Below, piece by piece: positions 24,256 to 34,317 of a stretch of DNA of 64,000 nt; within the stretch, counting starts at the first letter, position 1; each line of letters starts with the position of its first letter. The notes under the pieces are model-generated. The model saw only the letters and a program-made list of their open reading frames with translations, made no database searches and was not told the DNA's origin. Origin of the DNA: Trachythela sp. YZ-2020 (taxonomy: Eukaryota > Cnidaria > Anthozoa > Malacalcyonacea > Clavulariidae); contig JADLSH010000190.1 in assembly GCA_016169945.1 (NCBI GenBank), positions 4,278,001 through 4,342,000 on the forward strand, given 5' to 3'. The translations under genes and the position numbers were made by a program.

Positions 24256-25141
24256 TATACTAAGCTTGGCTCGGGCCTATCCTTATATGTTAGAGCTCGA
24301 CTCGGGCCTATCCTTACGTCTTAGAGTTCGGCTCGAAGATAAGCTCGCTCTATATGGAGGTTGGCTCGCTCGATATTCAATTATTCAATTTTAGGATTCA
24401 ATGATTCACTGTAAAAGAAATTATAATCAATAAATGTGTTTTAAAAATTAATTATGTTTGTGTGGTATGTACATTGTACAATATTTCCTCGTCCGATAAT
24501 AATATATTCTACATTTATTCAAATTTTTAAGCTAGAAAATCTTAATTGCCCGTAATTACCTAACAAGCGCTAAATGTTTATATACAATGTTTGTATATAT
24601 GCTTGTAAATCTCGCTTAAAAATCACTGCTTTTCCCATTCTGTTACATCTAAAACGCTTGAAACTTTGTAAGGTTTAAATCCCTTTAACATTCCCTTGGC
24701 AAACATATATTTGTATTGCTCTATAAGACTTTAGACCTTTCTTAGACTATAAGACCTTTCTCGTTTTAGAAAGCTATATTTCTGCTTGTTATTATTTCGC
24801 ATAAGGCAATAATATTTTACTAGGTTAAGCGTCGCTATATTAGTTGTCTAAGGCGTTTCGTATAAGGTGCTATTAGATACGAGAATATATTATTTACTCG
24901 TTGTCGAAACGGACTGTGTTTGGAACACAACGCTTGGCAAAATATATAGGGACGCTATAGCTATTGTGATAAAAAGCGTAAGGATTAACTCTTTTTGTGA
25001 CGAAAATGCTGAGTTCGGCTTAATGACTGTTTTGCCCAAACTTGCCTTGCATATCATCATGACGCAATACATAATTAATGAATGTTAATGATGTTGCACA
25101 CTCTCAAAACTCAACATAATAACTGCTTCGCCCAAACTCAC

Positions 25142-25230
25142 GCTTTCTCTAACCCTACCCCTCTCTCTCCCTAACTATAACCCTCTCTCTAACCCTAACC
25201 CTCTCTTTAACCCTAACCCTCTCTCTAGAA
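25142..25230. repeat. Telomere-like CTAACCCT repeats inside the Polinton
   Basis: Degenerate units such as CTCTAACCCTAACCCTCTCT. They lie exactly where duplication copy 1 breaks off in the TIR. CCCTAA is the metazoan telomere motif, but here it alternates with CTCTCT, so simple-repeat expansion is an alternative. Confidence 0.7.
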
Positions 25231-25239
25231 GAAAGAGAT

Positions 25240-25410
25240 CTGTCGGGCCAAAAGGGTAGACAAGGCACAAAATGTTGGTTGGAGAATTGGGCTTGCCCAC
25301 GCAAGGTATGCCCGACCAAGCATCGGGCCATCGGGCCTGATAGTGCATAATCGGGCCTGATAGTGCATAATCGGGTAAAATCGGGCCTGTTCGTTCGGGC
25401 CATTATGAAT
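25240..25410. repeat. CGGGCC-rich direct repeats
   Basis: Repeated ATCGGGCCTGATAGTGCATA units plus several single TCGGGCC motifs. Non-coding linker between the telomere-like tract and the acidic-protein gene. Confidence 0.6.
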
Positions 25411-25601
25411 TATGTATAAGCATAATTATAAAATGTTATGTTGTTCTTAAAATGAAACATTCACTGGTTAGCTTCGATGAAGGTGGGAGCTATAGCTATC
25501 GCTTAATCGTTCGTTTAACATAAGAAGACGTGAAAGGAATACTATATACTCTGCGAGATCACAACTCAGCAGCAAAATCTGACTCAGATCACAGTGTAGA
25601 G

Positions 25602-26141
25602 ATGGGTAGAAAAAGAAAGTACGTAGAGTCTGATGATGATACGTCAGAAAGCGATTTTAATAATTCAGATAATACAGACAATGAAGTGGAAACTGATGCT
25701 TCGCCAGAGAGTGATTTGGATAGTTTAGATAATACTGACAGCGAAGTAGATGGTGAATGTGAAAGCGATCCATGGGCACCTTTAAAAGAGGAAGTGTCAA
25801 AACGAAATTTAGCAGAATTCGAAGAGCTAACGCAGAACTTCACTGCAGATGGTCTTGCTGAAGAAGAAGCTAAGAGTAAGGCGTACTTACTTATCCTACC
25901 AAAGCTTCGTGAAGACTTGCAAAATATTTATCTGGAACGTCTACTATGGATAAGGGACCTTAAGAGAGATCCAATACACAAAAAGATTATGGAAACGAGG
26001 GATGCATTTGTGAGCGATGATAACTTTGACCCTGAAGAAGCATTAGAGGCTGCTATTGATAAAAGAAAATTTCTTTTGAAAAGAATTTTCAAAGACCAAC
26101 ATTATCCTGATGCACACGAAAATAGTGACAATGACTCTTAA
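25602..26141 (+). CDS. Acidic Polinton protein of unknown function
   Basis: I place the start at 25,602 (MGRKRKYVESDDD), giving 179 residues; an upstream in-frame ATG at 25,530 would add 24. After a short basic KRK motif comes a very acidic, Ser/Asp/Asn-rich stretch (residues about 8-60). A predicted helical region follows (LAEFEELTQNF, LILPKLREDLQNIYLERLLW, EEALEAAIDKRKFLLKRIF), and the tail is again acidic. No enzyme motif is seen. It lies between the two duplication copies and is present once. Acidic proteins of this kind often act as chaperones or regulators, but I do not recognise this one. Confidence 0.5.
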   Translation: MGRKRKYVESDDDTSESDFNNSDNTDNEVETDASPESDLDSLDNTDSEVDGECESDPWAPLKEEVSKRNLAEFEELTQNFTADGLAEEEAKSKAYLLILPKLREDLQNIYLERLLWIRDLKRDPIHKKIMETRDAFVSDDNFDPEEALEAAIDKRKFLLKRIFKDQHYPDAHENSDNDS

Positions 26142-26477
26142 TAAGTCTTGTACACGCTTAAATAAACTACCTATAAACTGTATACTCTTAGAAGTATATT
26201 ACCTTTACTTGTAAGTTCTAAATCGAAATAAATCTGTTTCCCAAAATATAATTCTCTGTTTTTACTTTCTTCTCATAACGCTAGCTCCCGAACTTTTTGC
26301 AAGACAATTTTCCCAAGCAGCATTGACACACAATGATCTCGGGAAACAACATGACTGGGCAACGATGTGCCTAACCATAAATCGGGTCTAATCAAATCGG
26401 GCCATATAAAAACATTATGAATTTTAGAATAACTTCAAATACACAGAAACATTGATCGAGTAAAGAGCTAGATCAGT

Positions 26478-26891
26478 ATGGGTCGTACAAGGAGGAACTG
26501 TCCTGTGCTCGGTTGTGGAAGCACTAACCTTGTAAGACTAGCCAATCATCTCGATCAAGTCCATGGTATGGATACCGACGAACGTGCTAAATGGTTAAAA
26601 TGGAGTAAAATTGGGATTTGTCTACCCTTACAAGAAGCAATCGCCAACGATAAAGAATTACATGTGGAAAAAACTCTGGAAAGACTAATAAAGCGACAAG
26701 AGGAAATGGCAACAAAGTTTAATAACTTTGCAAGAGTGCAATGTAGAAAATTTGTTAGAAATAGACCACAAAAAGAAACTATATTAAAATCCTCTACTAA
26801 AATAGAAAATCCAAAACAAAGAAACGAAAGTACCGTAGCAACACAGAAGAACTGTCCACGAAGTATAAACGTAACTTGTAGACCTTACTAA
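26478..26891 (+). CDS. Polinton zinc-finger protein, copy 2 (shifted tail)
   Basis: This duplicates the gene at 23,356, with the same CPVLGCGSTNLVRLANHLDQ finger. It has 137 residues. After about residue 110 a one-base deletion in an A-run changes the frame, so the basic KSKTKKRKYR tail is replaced by ENPKQRNESTVATQ and a different end. Copy 1 matches the pattern of a basic-tailed protein better, so copy 2 is probably damaged. Everything upstream, including the untranslated leader, is almost identical. Confidence 0.55.
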   Translation: MGRTRRNCPVLGCGSTNLVRLANHLDQVHGMDTDERAKWLKWSKIGICLPLQEAIANDKELHVEKTLERLIKRQEEMATKFNNFARVQCRKFVRNRPQKETILKSSTKIENPKQRNESTVATQKNCPRSINVTCRPY

Positions 26892-27087
26892 CGTTGTAAA
26901 AGAAATTTTAAGCAATAAATGTGTTTAAAAATTAATTCTGTGTATATATTTATCGACTAACAATGTACATTGTACCTAACAGCACATAGCAACTGGTATA
27001 GAATTGTGTTAGTTTTCTAGCAAATGAATAGGACACAGTGAACCACACGATACTTATAAGTTTTATTACAAAAAAAATCATTTACAT

Positions 27088-27218
27088 TTATAATATTTGA
27101 TCAAGTTCACTCGTAAGAGCGTTTACAGATTCGGCCATTTTGTCGAATAGATTCCTCGCTATCGCTGTGTAAATATACGAAAGCTAAATAGGCGAAAATA
27201 CGACCAAAATTTGTAATA
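27088..27218 (-). pseudogene. Inverted chimeric fragment of two Polinton genes, copy 2
   Basis: The same fusion of BH1-like sequence and GRF tail as at 23,967-24,097, carried by the second duplication. Its presence in both copies shows that the fusion predates the duplication. Confidence 0.75.
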
Positions 27219-28059
27219 TCATACAGTATCTTAGCATATCACATAGTATCTTAAGATATCATTTTAGGATATCATACAGTATCTTAGGATATCATTTTAG
27301 GATATCATACAGTATCTTAAGATATCATACAGTATCTTAGGATATTATACAATATCTTAGGATATCATCGGAGATATATACTAAGCTTGGCTCGGGCCTA
27401 TCCTTATATGTTAGAGCTCGACTCGGGCCTATCCTTACGTCTTAGAGTTCGGCTCGAAGATAAGCTCGCTCTATATGGAGGTTGGCTCGCTCGATATTCA
27501 ATTATTCAATTTTAGGATTCAATGATTCACTGTAAAAGAAATTATAATCAATAAATGTGTTTTAAAAATTAATTATGTTTGTGTGGTATGTACATTGTAC
27601 AATATTTCCTCGTCCGATAATAATATATTCTACATTTATTCAAATTTTTAAGCTAGAAAATCTTAATTGCCCGTAATTACCTAACAAGCGCTAAATGTTT
27701 ATATACAATGTTTGTATATATGCTTGTAAATCTCGCTTAAAAATCACTGCTTTTCCCATTCTGTTACATCTAAAACGCTTGAAACTTTGTAAGGTTTAAA
27801 TCCCTTTAACATTCCCTTGGCAAACATATATTTGTATTGCTCTATAAGACTTTAGACCTTTCTTAGACTATAAGACCTTTCTCGTTTTAGAAAGCTATAT
27901 TTCTGCTTGTTATTATTTCGCATAAGGCAATAATATTTTACTAGGTTAAGCGTCGCTATATTAGTTGTCTAAGGCGTTTCGTATAAGGTGCTATTAGATA
28001 CGAGAATATATTATTTACTCGTTGTCGAAACGGACTGTGTTTGGAACACAACGCTTGGC

Positions 28060-28474
28060 AAAATATATAGGGACGCTATAGCTATTGTGATAAAAAGCGT
28101 AAGGATTAACTCTTTTTGTGACGAAAATGCTGAGCTCGGCTTAATGACTGTTTTGCCCAAACTTGCCTTGCATATCATCATGACGCAATACATAATTAAT
28201 GAATGTTAATGATGTTGCACACTCTCAAAACTCAACATAATAACTGCTTCGCCCAAACTCACCTTGCATATCATTATGACGTCAATACATAATTATGTTA
28301 ATGATGTTGCACACCCTCAAAACTCAACATAATAACTGCTTCGCCCAAACTCACCTTGCATATCATTATGACGTCAATACATAATTATGTTAATGATGTT
28401 GCACACCCTCAAAACTCTCGCACACCCTCGCACACCCTCAAAAATAAGGCTCGAACGGCCTGTATATTACTACT
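28060..28474 (-). repeat. Polinton right terminal inverted repeat
   Basis: About 415 bp. It is longer than the left arm because the 92 bp unit is present three times; two units keep TGACGTCA (28,277-28,284 and 28,369-28,376), and the innermost reads TGACGCAA. Ends in GTATATTACTACT. Confidence 0.9.
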
Positions 28475-28480
28475 AATATA
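28475..28480. repeat. Polinton target-site duplication, right
   Basis: AATATA, matching the left flank. The intact pair argues that the element integrated as one unit and that both ends are original. Confidence 0.88.
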
Positions 28481-30061
28481 CATGCAATATAAGAACGTTA
28501 TTGATTGGCTGAAGCGCGTGTTCAATAACACGATTGAGCACGGAAAAAAAACGAGGGAACTTTTTGCCTCCTTTTGGGAAACATTTCCTCGAGAATTTTC
28601 AAACTGTTTTCATTGTTTTAATCAATGGATTATAATTTGTTGAATAGAAACACTCAGCCACTTCCTTTTGACAGAGAACTGACTATATTTTCACTAGATC
28701 GTTTAAAGCCTAAAGTTTAAAGTTTTTTTCCATGTTTACCAGGAAGTTTGGTAGAAAAGTTCGAGAAAAACACACTTACAAACGGCAAAAACCCGTGACT
28801 GGATTCTGGCTACGATAAAATATAGTACAGTTTGCAGAATATTTAAAACCAGTGGTAGTGCAAAACAAATGAACAATTGAAAGAAGAAAAATATAAACAG
28901 AGACCAAAACACAATGATATTGACAATGATAGAACCGCTTTGTATAACAACAAAACTGCATAAACACAGAAATAACTGAAGCAAATTTCAAATAAATACC
29001 CTTAGCTGTGCGAGTTCTTTTTTAGCAATGAAGTGAACGCTTTAACATAAAAAAATAATAAAATTTCGATTATTTTATGCTTTTGAAGCCCCACTCGCAA
29101 TGCCGTGGCATCAGGCCCAGAGCTACGGGATGTGGGGGGACGGCGTTAGGGGGGGCAACACCCTCACTAATTTTATTCGAGGGGTCAGTCAGCAGAACCG
29201 CTATTTTAGTCGGCAGACATATAAATATTGTTGACTAATGAAAATAAATATTAATTATAAATTTTTAACCTGCTATATAAAAAAAACGTAATGTTGTGTG
29301 ACCGACCGGGTAATAAGTCAGAAGTTGTGTTTTGCGCTTTTTGCTAAATTTGCGCGGTGTCAAGAAGTTTCTCAAAGCAGAGTTCGTCAACCAAAACTTA
29401 TTAATTTGTTTACCAATCATCGCAGACAAGTAGCTTATAGTAATGTAGTTTAAAATCCAAGGTTGATATTAGATGCTTTGTTTATATTTATCAGCCAGAA
29501 CCACCTAAATTTAATAAAATAGCATTATATCTGCCATGTCATCGTATTTCTATTCTGCAATGAGAGTGCGGTATTAGCGGGCGTCATTTGTAGACCTCCA
29601 AGGAAACTCGATAGGATATAGTCGATACAAGTTTGTTTGCCGGTTCAAATGGCCTTACACCCTCCTGTAAAAATTCCTAAGTACGGCCCTGCGTGGCATG
29701 GAAACTACGATCGGTTGAATTTAAAGCGACCAATGAGACACGGTTTAATATTTTGCTTGCATTAGGAGAAATTGAAATTATATCAAGATGAAAAAAATTG
29801 TAAAGTTGGTACTTGGGAAGTTGGAACAGCACTCAAGCGCTAGAGTTGGTTTCGGCTAGCGTCTCGACTAACTCTTATGCTTTTTCTGTTCTCCCAATTT
29901 CCCACGAGCTCAATAACTGAATTGAGCATGCCAAATCATGAAAAAATTCTTAAATCGATCATGGTAACACCTCAAAAATAACCCCTTAGAGATGTTCGTC
30001 CATGAAGTGATGGACATTGAGCTCTGCCCCACTAATCAGTTTTAATATGCTTTTGTTTTAG
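28481..30061. other. Non-coding DNA between the Polinton and the TPR-CHAT gene
   Basis: No gene seen. A GGGG-rich repeat scrap lies near 29,130-29,170. The region ends in a pyrimidine-rich stretch, CTTTTGTTTTAG, that makes a good 3' splice site just before the TPR-CHAT reading frame. No upstream coding exon could be identified. Confidence 0.5.
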
Positions 30062-30095
30062 ATTTCAAATAAAGAAAGAAAAGCTTAAAAAGGTA

Positions 30096-33000
30096 ATGAC
30101 TTCCAAAAAGGGCATTGACTTTTACAAAAAATGTTTAGAAATTAGCACTGCAAATCGTGATCCGTCAGAAATAGCAATTAGCAATAGCAAATTGGGCGAT
30201 GCCTATTATCATTCAGGAGAGTATGAGAATGCTATTCACTATTATCAAAAAGGTTTAGAAATAAGTGCTGCTATTGGCGATCGGTCAGGAATAGCAACTA
30301 ACAATGGCAATTTGGGCAATGCTTATCTTACTTTAGGAGAATATGAAAAGGCCATTGACTATTACAAAAAAGGTTTAGAAATGAGTACTGCTATTGGCGA
30401 TCGGTCAGGAATTGCAAGTAACAATGGCAATTTGGGAAATGCTTACCATAGTTTAGGAGAATATGAAAAGGCCATTGTTTATTGCAACAAAAGTTTAGAA
30501 ATGAGTACTGCTATTGGCGATCGGTCAGGAATTGCAAGTAACAATGGCAATTTGGGCAATGCTTATCTTAGTTTAGGAGAATATGAAAAGGCCATTGACT
30601 ATTACAAAAAAGGTTTAGAAATGAGTACTGCTATTGGCGATCGGTCAGGAATAGCAAGTAACAACGGCAATTTGGGCAATGCTTATCTTAGTTTAGGAGA
30701 ATATAAAAAGGCCATTGACTATTACAAAAAAGGTTTAGAAATGAGTACTGCTATTGGCGATCGGTCAGGAATTGCAAGTAACAATGGCAATTTGGGCAAT
30801 GCTTACCACGGTTTAGGAGAATATGAAAAGGCCATTGATTATTTCAAAAAAGGTTTAGAAATGAGTACTGCTATTGGCGATAGGTCAGGAATTGCAAGTA
30901 AGAACGGCAATTTGGGCAATGTTTCTCATAGTTTAGGAGAATATGAAAAGGCCATTGATTATTTCAAAAAAGGATTAGAAATGAGTACTGCTATTGGCAA
31001 TAGGTCAGGAATTGCAAGTAACAATGGCAATTTGGGCAATGCTTACCATAGTTTAGGAGAATATGGAAAGGCCATTGATTATTTCAAAAAAGGTTTAGAA
31101 ATGAATACTGCTATTGGCGATAGGTCAGGAATTGCAAGTAACAATGGCAATTTGGGCAATGTTTATCATAGTTTAGGAGAATATGAAAAAGCCATTGATT
31201 ATTGCAAAAAAGGTTTAGAAATGAGTACTGCTATTGGCGATAGGTCAGGAATTGCAAGTAACAATGGCAATTTGGGCAATGCTTATCTTAGTTTAGGAGA
31301 ATATGAAAAAGCCATTGCCTACTACAAAAAAAGTTTAGAAATAAGTACTGCTATTGGCGATCGATTAGGAATTGCAAGTAACAATGGCAATTTGGGCGAT
31401 GCTTACAGACGTTTAGGCGAATATGAAAAGGCCATTCATTATTTCAAAAAAAGTTTAGAAATAAGTACTGCAATTGGCTATCGGCCAGGAATTGCAGGTA
31501 ACAATGCCAATTTGGGCAATGTTTATAAATGTTTAGGTGAATATGAAAAGGCAATTGACTATTTCAAAAAGGGTTTAGAAATGAATACTGCTATTGGTGA
31601 TAGGTCAGGAATTGCAAGTAACAATGACAATTTGGGCACTGCTTATAGATGTTTAGGAGAATATGAAAAGGCCATTGACTATTACAAAAAAGGTTTAGAA
31701 ATGAGTACTGCTATTGGCCATCGGTCAGAAATTGCAAGTAACAATAGCAATTTGGGCAATGCTTATCTTGGTTTAGGAGAATATGAAAAAGCCATTGACT
31801 ATTACAAAACAGGTTTAGAAATGAGTACTGCTATTGGTGCTAGGTCAGGAATAGCAAAAGACAATTGCAATTTGGGCAATGCTTATCTTAGTTTAGGAGA
31901 ATATAAAAAGGCCATTGACTATTACAAAAAAGGTTTAGAAATGAGTACTGCTATTGGCGATCGGTTAGTAATTGCAAGTAGCACTGGCAATTTGGGCAAT
32001 GCTTACCATAGTTTAGGAGAATATGGAAAGGCCATTGAGTATTTCAAAAAAGGTTTAGAAATGAGTACTGCTATTGGTGATAGGTCAGGAATTGCAACTG
32101 AAAATGACAATTTGGGCAGTGCTTATCTTAGTTTAGGAGAATATAAAAAGGCCATTGACTATTACAAAAAAGGTTTAGAAATGAGAACTGCTATTGGCGA
32201 TCGGCCAGGAATTGCAAGTAGCAATTTCAGTTTGGGCAATGCTTATCTTAGTTTGGAAGAATGTGAAAAAGCCATTGACTATTACAAAAAAAGTTTAGAA
32301 ATGAGTAATGCTATTGGCGATAGGTCAGGAATTGCAAGTAACAATGGCAATTTGGGCAATGCTTATCTTACTTTAGGAGAATATGAAAAAGCCATTGACT
32401 ATTACAAAAAAGGTTTAGAAATTAGTACTGCTATTGGCGATCAGTCAGGAATAGCAAGTGACAATGGCAATTTGGGCAATGCTTATTTTAGTTTAGGAGA
32501 ATATGAAAAGGCCATTGACTATTACAACAAAGGTTTAGAAATGAGTATAGCAATTGGCTATCGGTCAGGAATTGCAAAAATCAATGGCAATTTGGGCAAT
32601 GCTTATCGTAGTTTAGGAGAATATGAAAAAGCCATTGACTATTACAAAAAAGGTTTAAAAATGGGTACTGATATTGGCGATCGGTCAGGTATAGCAAGTG
32701 ATAATGGCAATTTGGGCAATGCTTATAGATGTTTAGGAGAATATGAAGGCGCTGTATCATGCTTAATGAAATCTATTAGTTTGTTTGATACAATATTTTT
32801 AAACTCGGTTCCAGATCCAAATAAGCTGTCATTCACCAAACAATATTTTAAATTACATTACATTTTGATGAGTTGTTTCATTTCTTTGGAACGCATTGAA
32901 TCCGGGTTATTAGTAATTGACCTTGGAAGGGCTAAAGAGCTTCATTTCTCCATTGCAAGAAAACAGAATTCCTTGGATACTGATATGTTCGGTTATGCAC

Positions 33001-34286
33001 ATGCGATATGGAAGAGAATTGAGAACAGAGAAGAGCAGCTAGAAATAGAGAGTATACAGAGCATGCTCCAGGTAGAAAGTAACAATACTTCAATTTTAGT
33101 ATTTGCTTTCGATTTGGAAAATTTTCTCAATGTTTGGGTTTTGAATGGCGAAGTGATCTTTAGGGCGTCTAAATCAGATGCACGATTGGAAACATTTGTG
33201 CGGCTGATAAGTAAGTTTTTTGGAAGGGTAAATGTAAATGTGAATCGAGATTCTTCATTTTACAAACTTCATTCAGGTGCCAATTTGTATAGCCAAACGA
33301 GTTTTCCCTTGGAAATGCCAAGCGAAAAATCCGAGGCTAAAAATTTAGTTGAAAATACTCCTGGCGAAGGTGATTTCAACAATAAAACTATTTTGGAAGA
33401 ATTGTTTCAACTTCTTATTAAACCTGTAAAAGATGTTGTTAAAGGCAATAAGCTTATAGTTGTTCCAGATAAGCAATTATTCTTTGCTCCATTTTCTTCA
33501 CTGATTGATGAAAATAGCTGTTATTTATCCAACAGTTACAGCATTCAAATTACACCTTCATTGCACACCCTAAAGTTTAGCATGGAACGATCCCATGATT
33601 CTGAATTTGGTTTTGCGTTGTTTGTTGGCAATCCGACCTCTAACCTACCTAGTGCCGCTGAAGAAGTTAAATGTCTTTCAAAGCTTTTCGAAGCTCCCCA
33701 GTTCTTGGAACGTGAAGCAACAAAGCAGATAGTGCTGCAATATTTAAGTGGGGCTAGTATAATCCATATTGCTGGCCATGCCGAACCAAACCGAGGTGAA
33801 ATAATGCTTGCTCCTAACGTGTCCTCGACTCAACCGTGTTCGTCTGTTCCTGAAGCAGAGTCTTACCTTCTCACGCAGCTAGATATTATGAGTATTTCTT
33901 TGCAAGCTCGCTTGGTAGTTTTATGTTGTTGTCATACTGGGCAAGGTAAAATTTCTTCAGAAGGTGTCATAGGTATAGCTCGAGCATTTCTTGCTGCTGG
34001 AGCTCGCTCTGTTCTCGCCACACTATGGCCCATTGATGATTTAGCCACAAAGGAGTTTATGGAAGCATTTTATGGCGAGCTGTGCCAGGAAACATCGGTC
34101 TGTGAAGCTTTAAGAAGGGCAATGAACCTCTTTCAGAAACACGAGAAAGAGGCGTACCGATCCATTGAGATCTGGGCTCCATTTACCATCTACGGAGAAG
34201 ACGTGATGTTTCAAAAACATGACATTGAAAAAATAAGAGAAAAATCTCGGGAGCTACGGAGAAGACGTGATGTTTCAAAAACATGA
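30096..34286 (+). CDS. TPR-CHAT protein (TTC28-like)
   Basis: The ORF has 1,396 residues. Residues about 31-885 are roughly 22 tandem 40-residue tetratricopeptide repeats with consensus LGNAYxxLGEYEKAIDYYKK, forming a superhelix for protein binding. A linker follows, then a CHAT domain (about 1,100-1,375), a caspase-like peptidase fold. The His of IIHIAGHAEP (His1228) and the last Cys of LVVLCCCHTGQGK (Cys1279) align with the CHAT catalytic pair, so it may be an active protease. Later motifs FLAAGARSVLATLWPIDD and FTIYGE are typical CHAT features. The frame stays open upstream of the ATG to a splice acceptor at 30,060-30,061, so an earlier exon may exist. The last ten codons are read out of the ancestral frame because of a 64 bp duplication. 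Substrate and role are unknown; TPR-CHAT proteins in other organisms act in regulated proteolysis and defence. Confidence 0.9.
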   Translation: MTSKKGIDFYKKCLEISTANRDPSEIAISNSKLGDAYYHSGEYENAIHYYQKGLEISAAIGDRSGIATNNGNLGNAYLTLGEYEKAIDYYKKGLEMSTAIGDRSGIASNNGNLGNAYHSLGEYEKAIVYCNKSLEMSTAIGDRSGIASNNGNLGNAYLSLGEYEKAIDYYKKGLEMSTAIGDRSGIASNNGNLGNAYLSLGEYKKAIDYYKKGLEMSTAIGDRSGIASNNGNLGNAYHGLGEYEKAIDYFKKGLEMSTAIGDRSGIASKNGNLGNVSHSLGEYEKAIDYFKKGLEMSTAIGNRSGIASNNGNLGNAYHSLGEYGKAIDYFKKGLEMNTAIGDRSGIASNNGNLGNVYHSLGEYEKAIDYCKKGLEMSTAIGDRSGIASNNGNLGNAYLSLGEYEKAIAYYKKSLEISTAIGDRLGIASNNGNLGDAYRRLGEYEKAIHYFKKSLEISTAIGYRPGIAGNNANLGNVYKCLGEYEKAIDYFKKGLEMNTAIGDRSGIASNNDNLGTAYRCLGEYEKAIDYYKKGLEMSTAIGHRSEIASNNSNLGNAYLGLGEYEKAIDYYKTGLEMSTAIGARSGIAKDNCNLGNAYLSLGEYKKAIDYYKKGLEMSTAIGDRLVIASSTGNLGNAYHSLGEYGKAIEYFKKGLEMSTAIGDRSGIATENDNLGSAYLSLGEYKKAIDYYKKGLEMRTAIGDRPGIASSNFSLGNAYLSLEECEKAIDYYKKSLEMSNAIGDRSGIASNNGNLGNAYLTLGEYEKAIDYYKKGLEISTAIGDQSGIASDNGNLGNAYFSLGEYEKAIDYYNKGLEMSIAIGYRSGIAKINGNLGNAYRSLGEYEKAIDYYKKGLKMGTDIGDRSGIASDNGNLGNAYRCLGEYEGAVSCLMKSISLFDTIFLNSVPDPNKLSFTKQYFKLHYILMSCFISLERIESGLLVIDLGRAKELHFSIARKQNSLDTDMFGYAHAIWKRIENREEQLEIESIQSMLQVESNNTSILVFAFDLENFLNVWVLNGEVIFRASKSDARLETFVRLISKFFGRVNVNVNRDSSFYKLHSGANLYSQTSFPLEMPSEKSEAKNLVENTPGEGDFNNKTILEELFQLLIKPVKDVVKGNKLIVVPDKQLFFAPFSSLIDENSCYLSNSYSIQITPSLHTLKFSMERSHDSEFGFALFVGNPTSNLPSAAEEVKCLSKLFEAPQFLEREATKQIVLQYLSGASIIHIAGHAEPNRGEIMLAPNVSSTQPCSSVPEAESYLLTQLDIMSISLQARLVVLCCCHTGQGKISSEGVIGIARAFLAAGARSVLATLWPIDDLATKEFMEAFYGELCQETSVCEALRRAMNLFQKHEKEAYRSIEIWAPFTIYGEDVMFQKHDIEKIREKSRELRRRRDVSKT
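30187..32752 (+). repeat. 120 bp tandem repeat encoding the TPR array
   Basis: About 22 copies with period exactly 120 bp, starting AATTTGGGCAATGCTTA. Copies stay very similar at silent positions too, and changes are scattered, which suggests recent expansion or gene conversion. Confidence 0.92.
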
Positions 34287-34317
34287 CATTGACAAAATAA
34301 GAGAAAAATCTCGTGAG
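34190..34317 (+). repeat. 64 bp tandem duplication at the TPR-CHAT stop
   Basis: Two copies of a 64 bp unit beginning CTACGGAGAAGACGTGATGT (34,190 and 34,254). Because 64 is not a multiple of three, the second copy is read in another frame and ends in RRRRDVSKT; in the first copy's frame it would end at TGA near 34,327. Confidence 0.9.

Larger units (their letters stand above)
23090..25141. repeat. 2.05 kb direct duplication, copy 1
   Basis: Nearly identical to 26,212-28,262 (offset about 3,121). It starts TAAGTTCTAAATCGAAATAA and covers zinc-finger gene 1, the inverted chimeric fragment, a GATATC minisatellite and an inner part of the right TIR. It stops abruptly within the TIR at CCCAAACTCAC, where telomere-like repeats take over. 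Confidence 0.9.
26212..28262. repeat. 2.05 kb direct duplication, copy 2
   Basis: The second copy, which continues smoothly into the complete right TIR, so it is probably the original right end of the element. Differences from copy 1 are few base changes and single-base indels in homopolymers. Confidence 0.9.
19054..28474. mobile_element. Polinton/Maverick deletion derivative (9.4 kb)
   Basis: The ends are exact: AGTAGTAATATACAGGCC at the left and its reverse complement at the right, flanked by the 6 bp direct repeat AATATA (19,048-19,053 and 28,475-28,480). A 6 bp target duplication and AG-starting long inverted repeats are Polinton hallmarks. Cargo in order is a GRF protein, a BH1-like ORF, an integrase, a broken minor capsid gene, a basic core protein, zinc-finger copy 1, an acidic protein and zinc-finger copy 2. 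Full Polintons are usually 15-20 kb and also carry protein-primed DNA polymerase B, a packaging ATPase, a protease and a major capsid protein; none is visible here. It is therefore non-autonomous for replication and packaging, although its integrase is open. Confidence 0.93.

Noticed and set aside
24867..25088. 73-codon ORF in the Polinton right arm, repeated at 27,988
   Set aside because: It lies over the inner TIR, and its frame is not related to any known Polinton protein. The same sequence in the left TIR is promoter-like.
25142..25230. True internal telomere
   Set aside because: The CCCTAA units are degenerate and mixed with CTCTCT, and sequence continues normally on both sides. Called telomere-like only.
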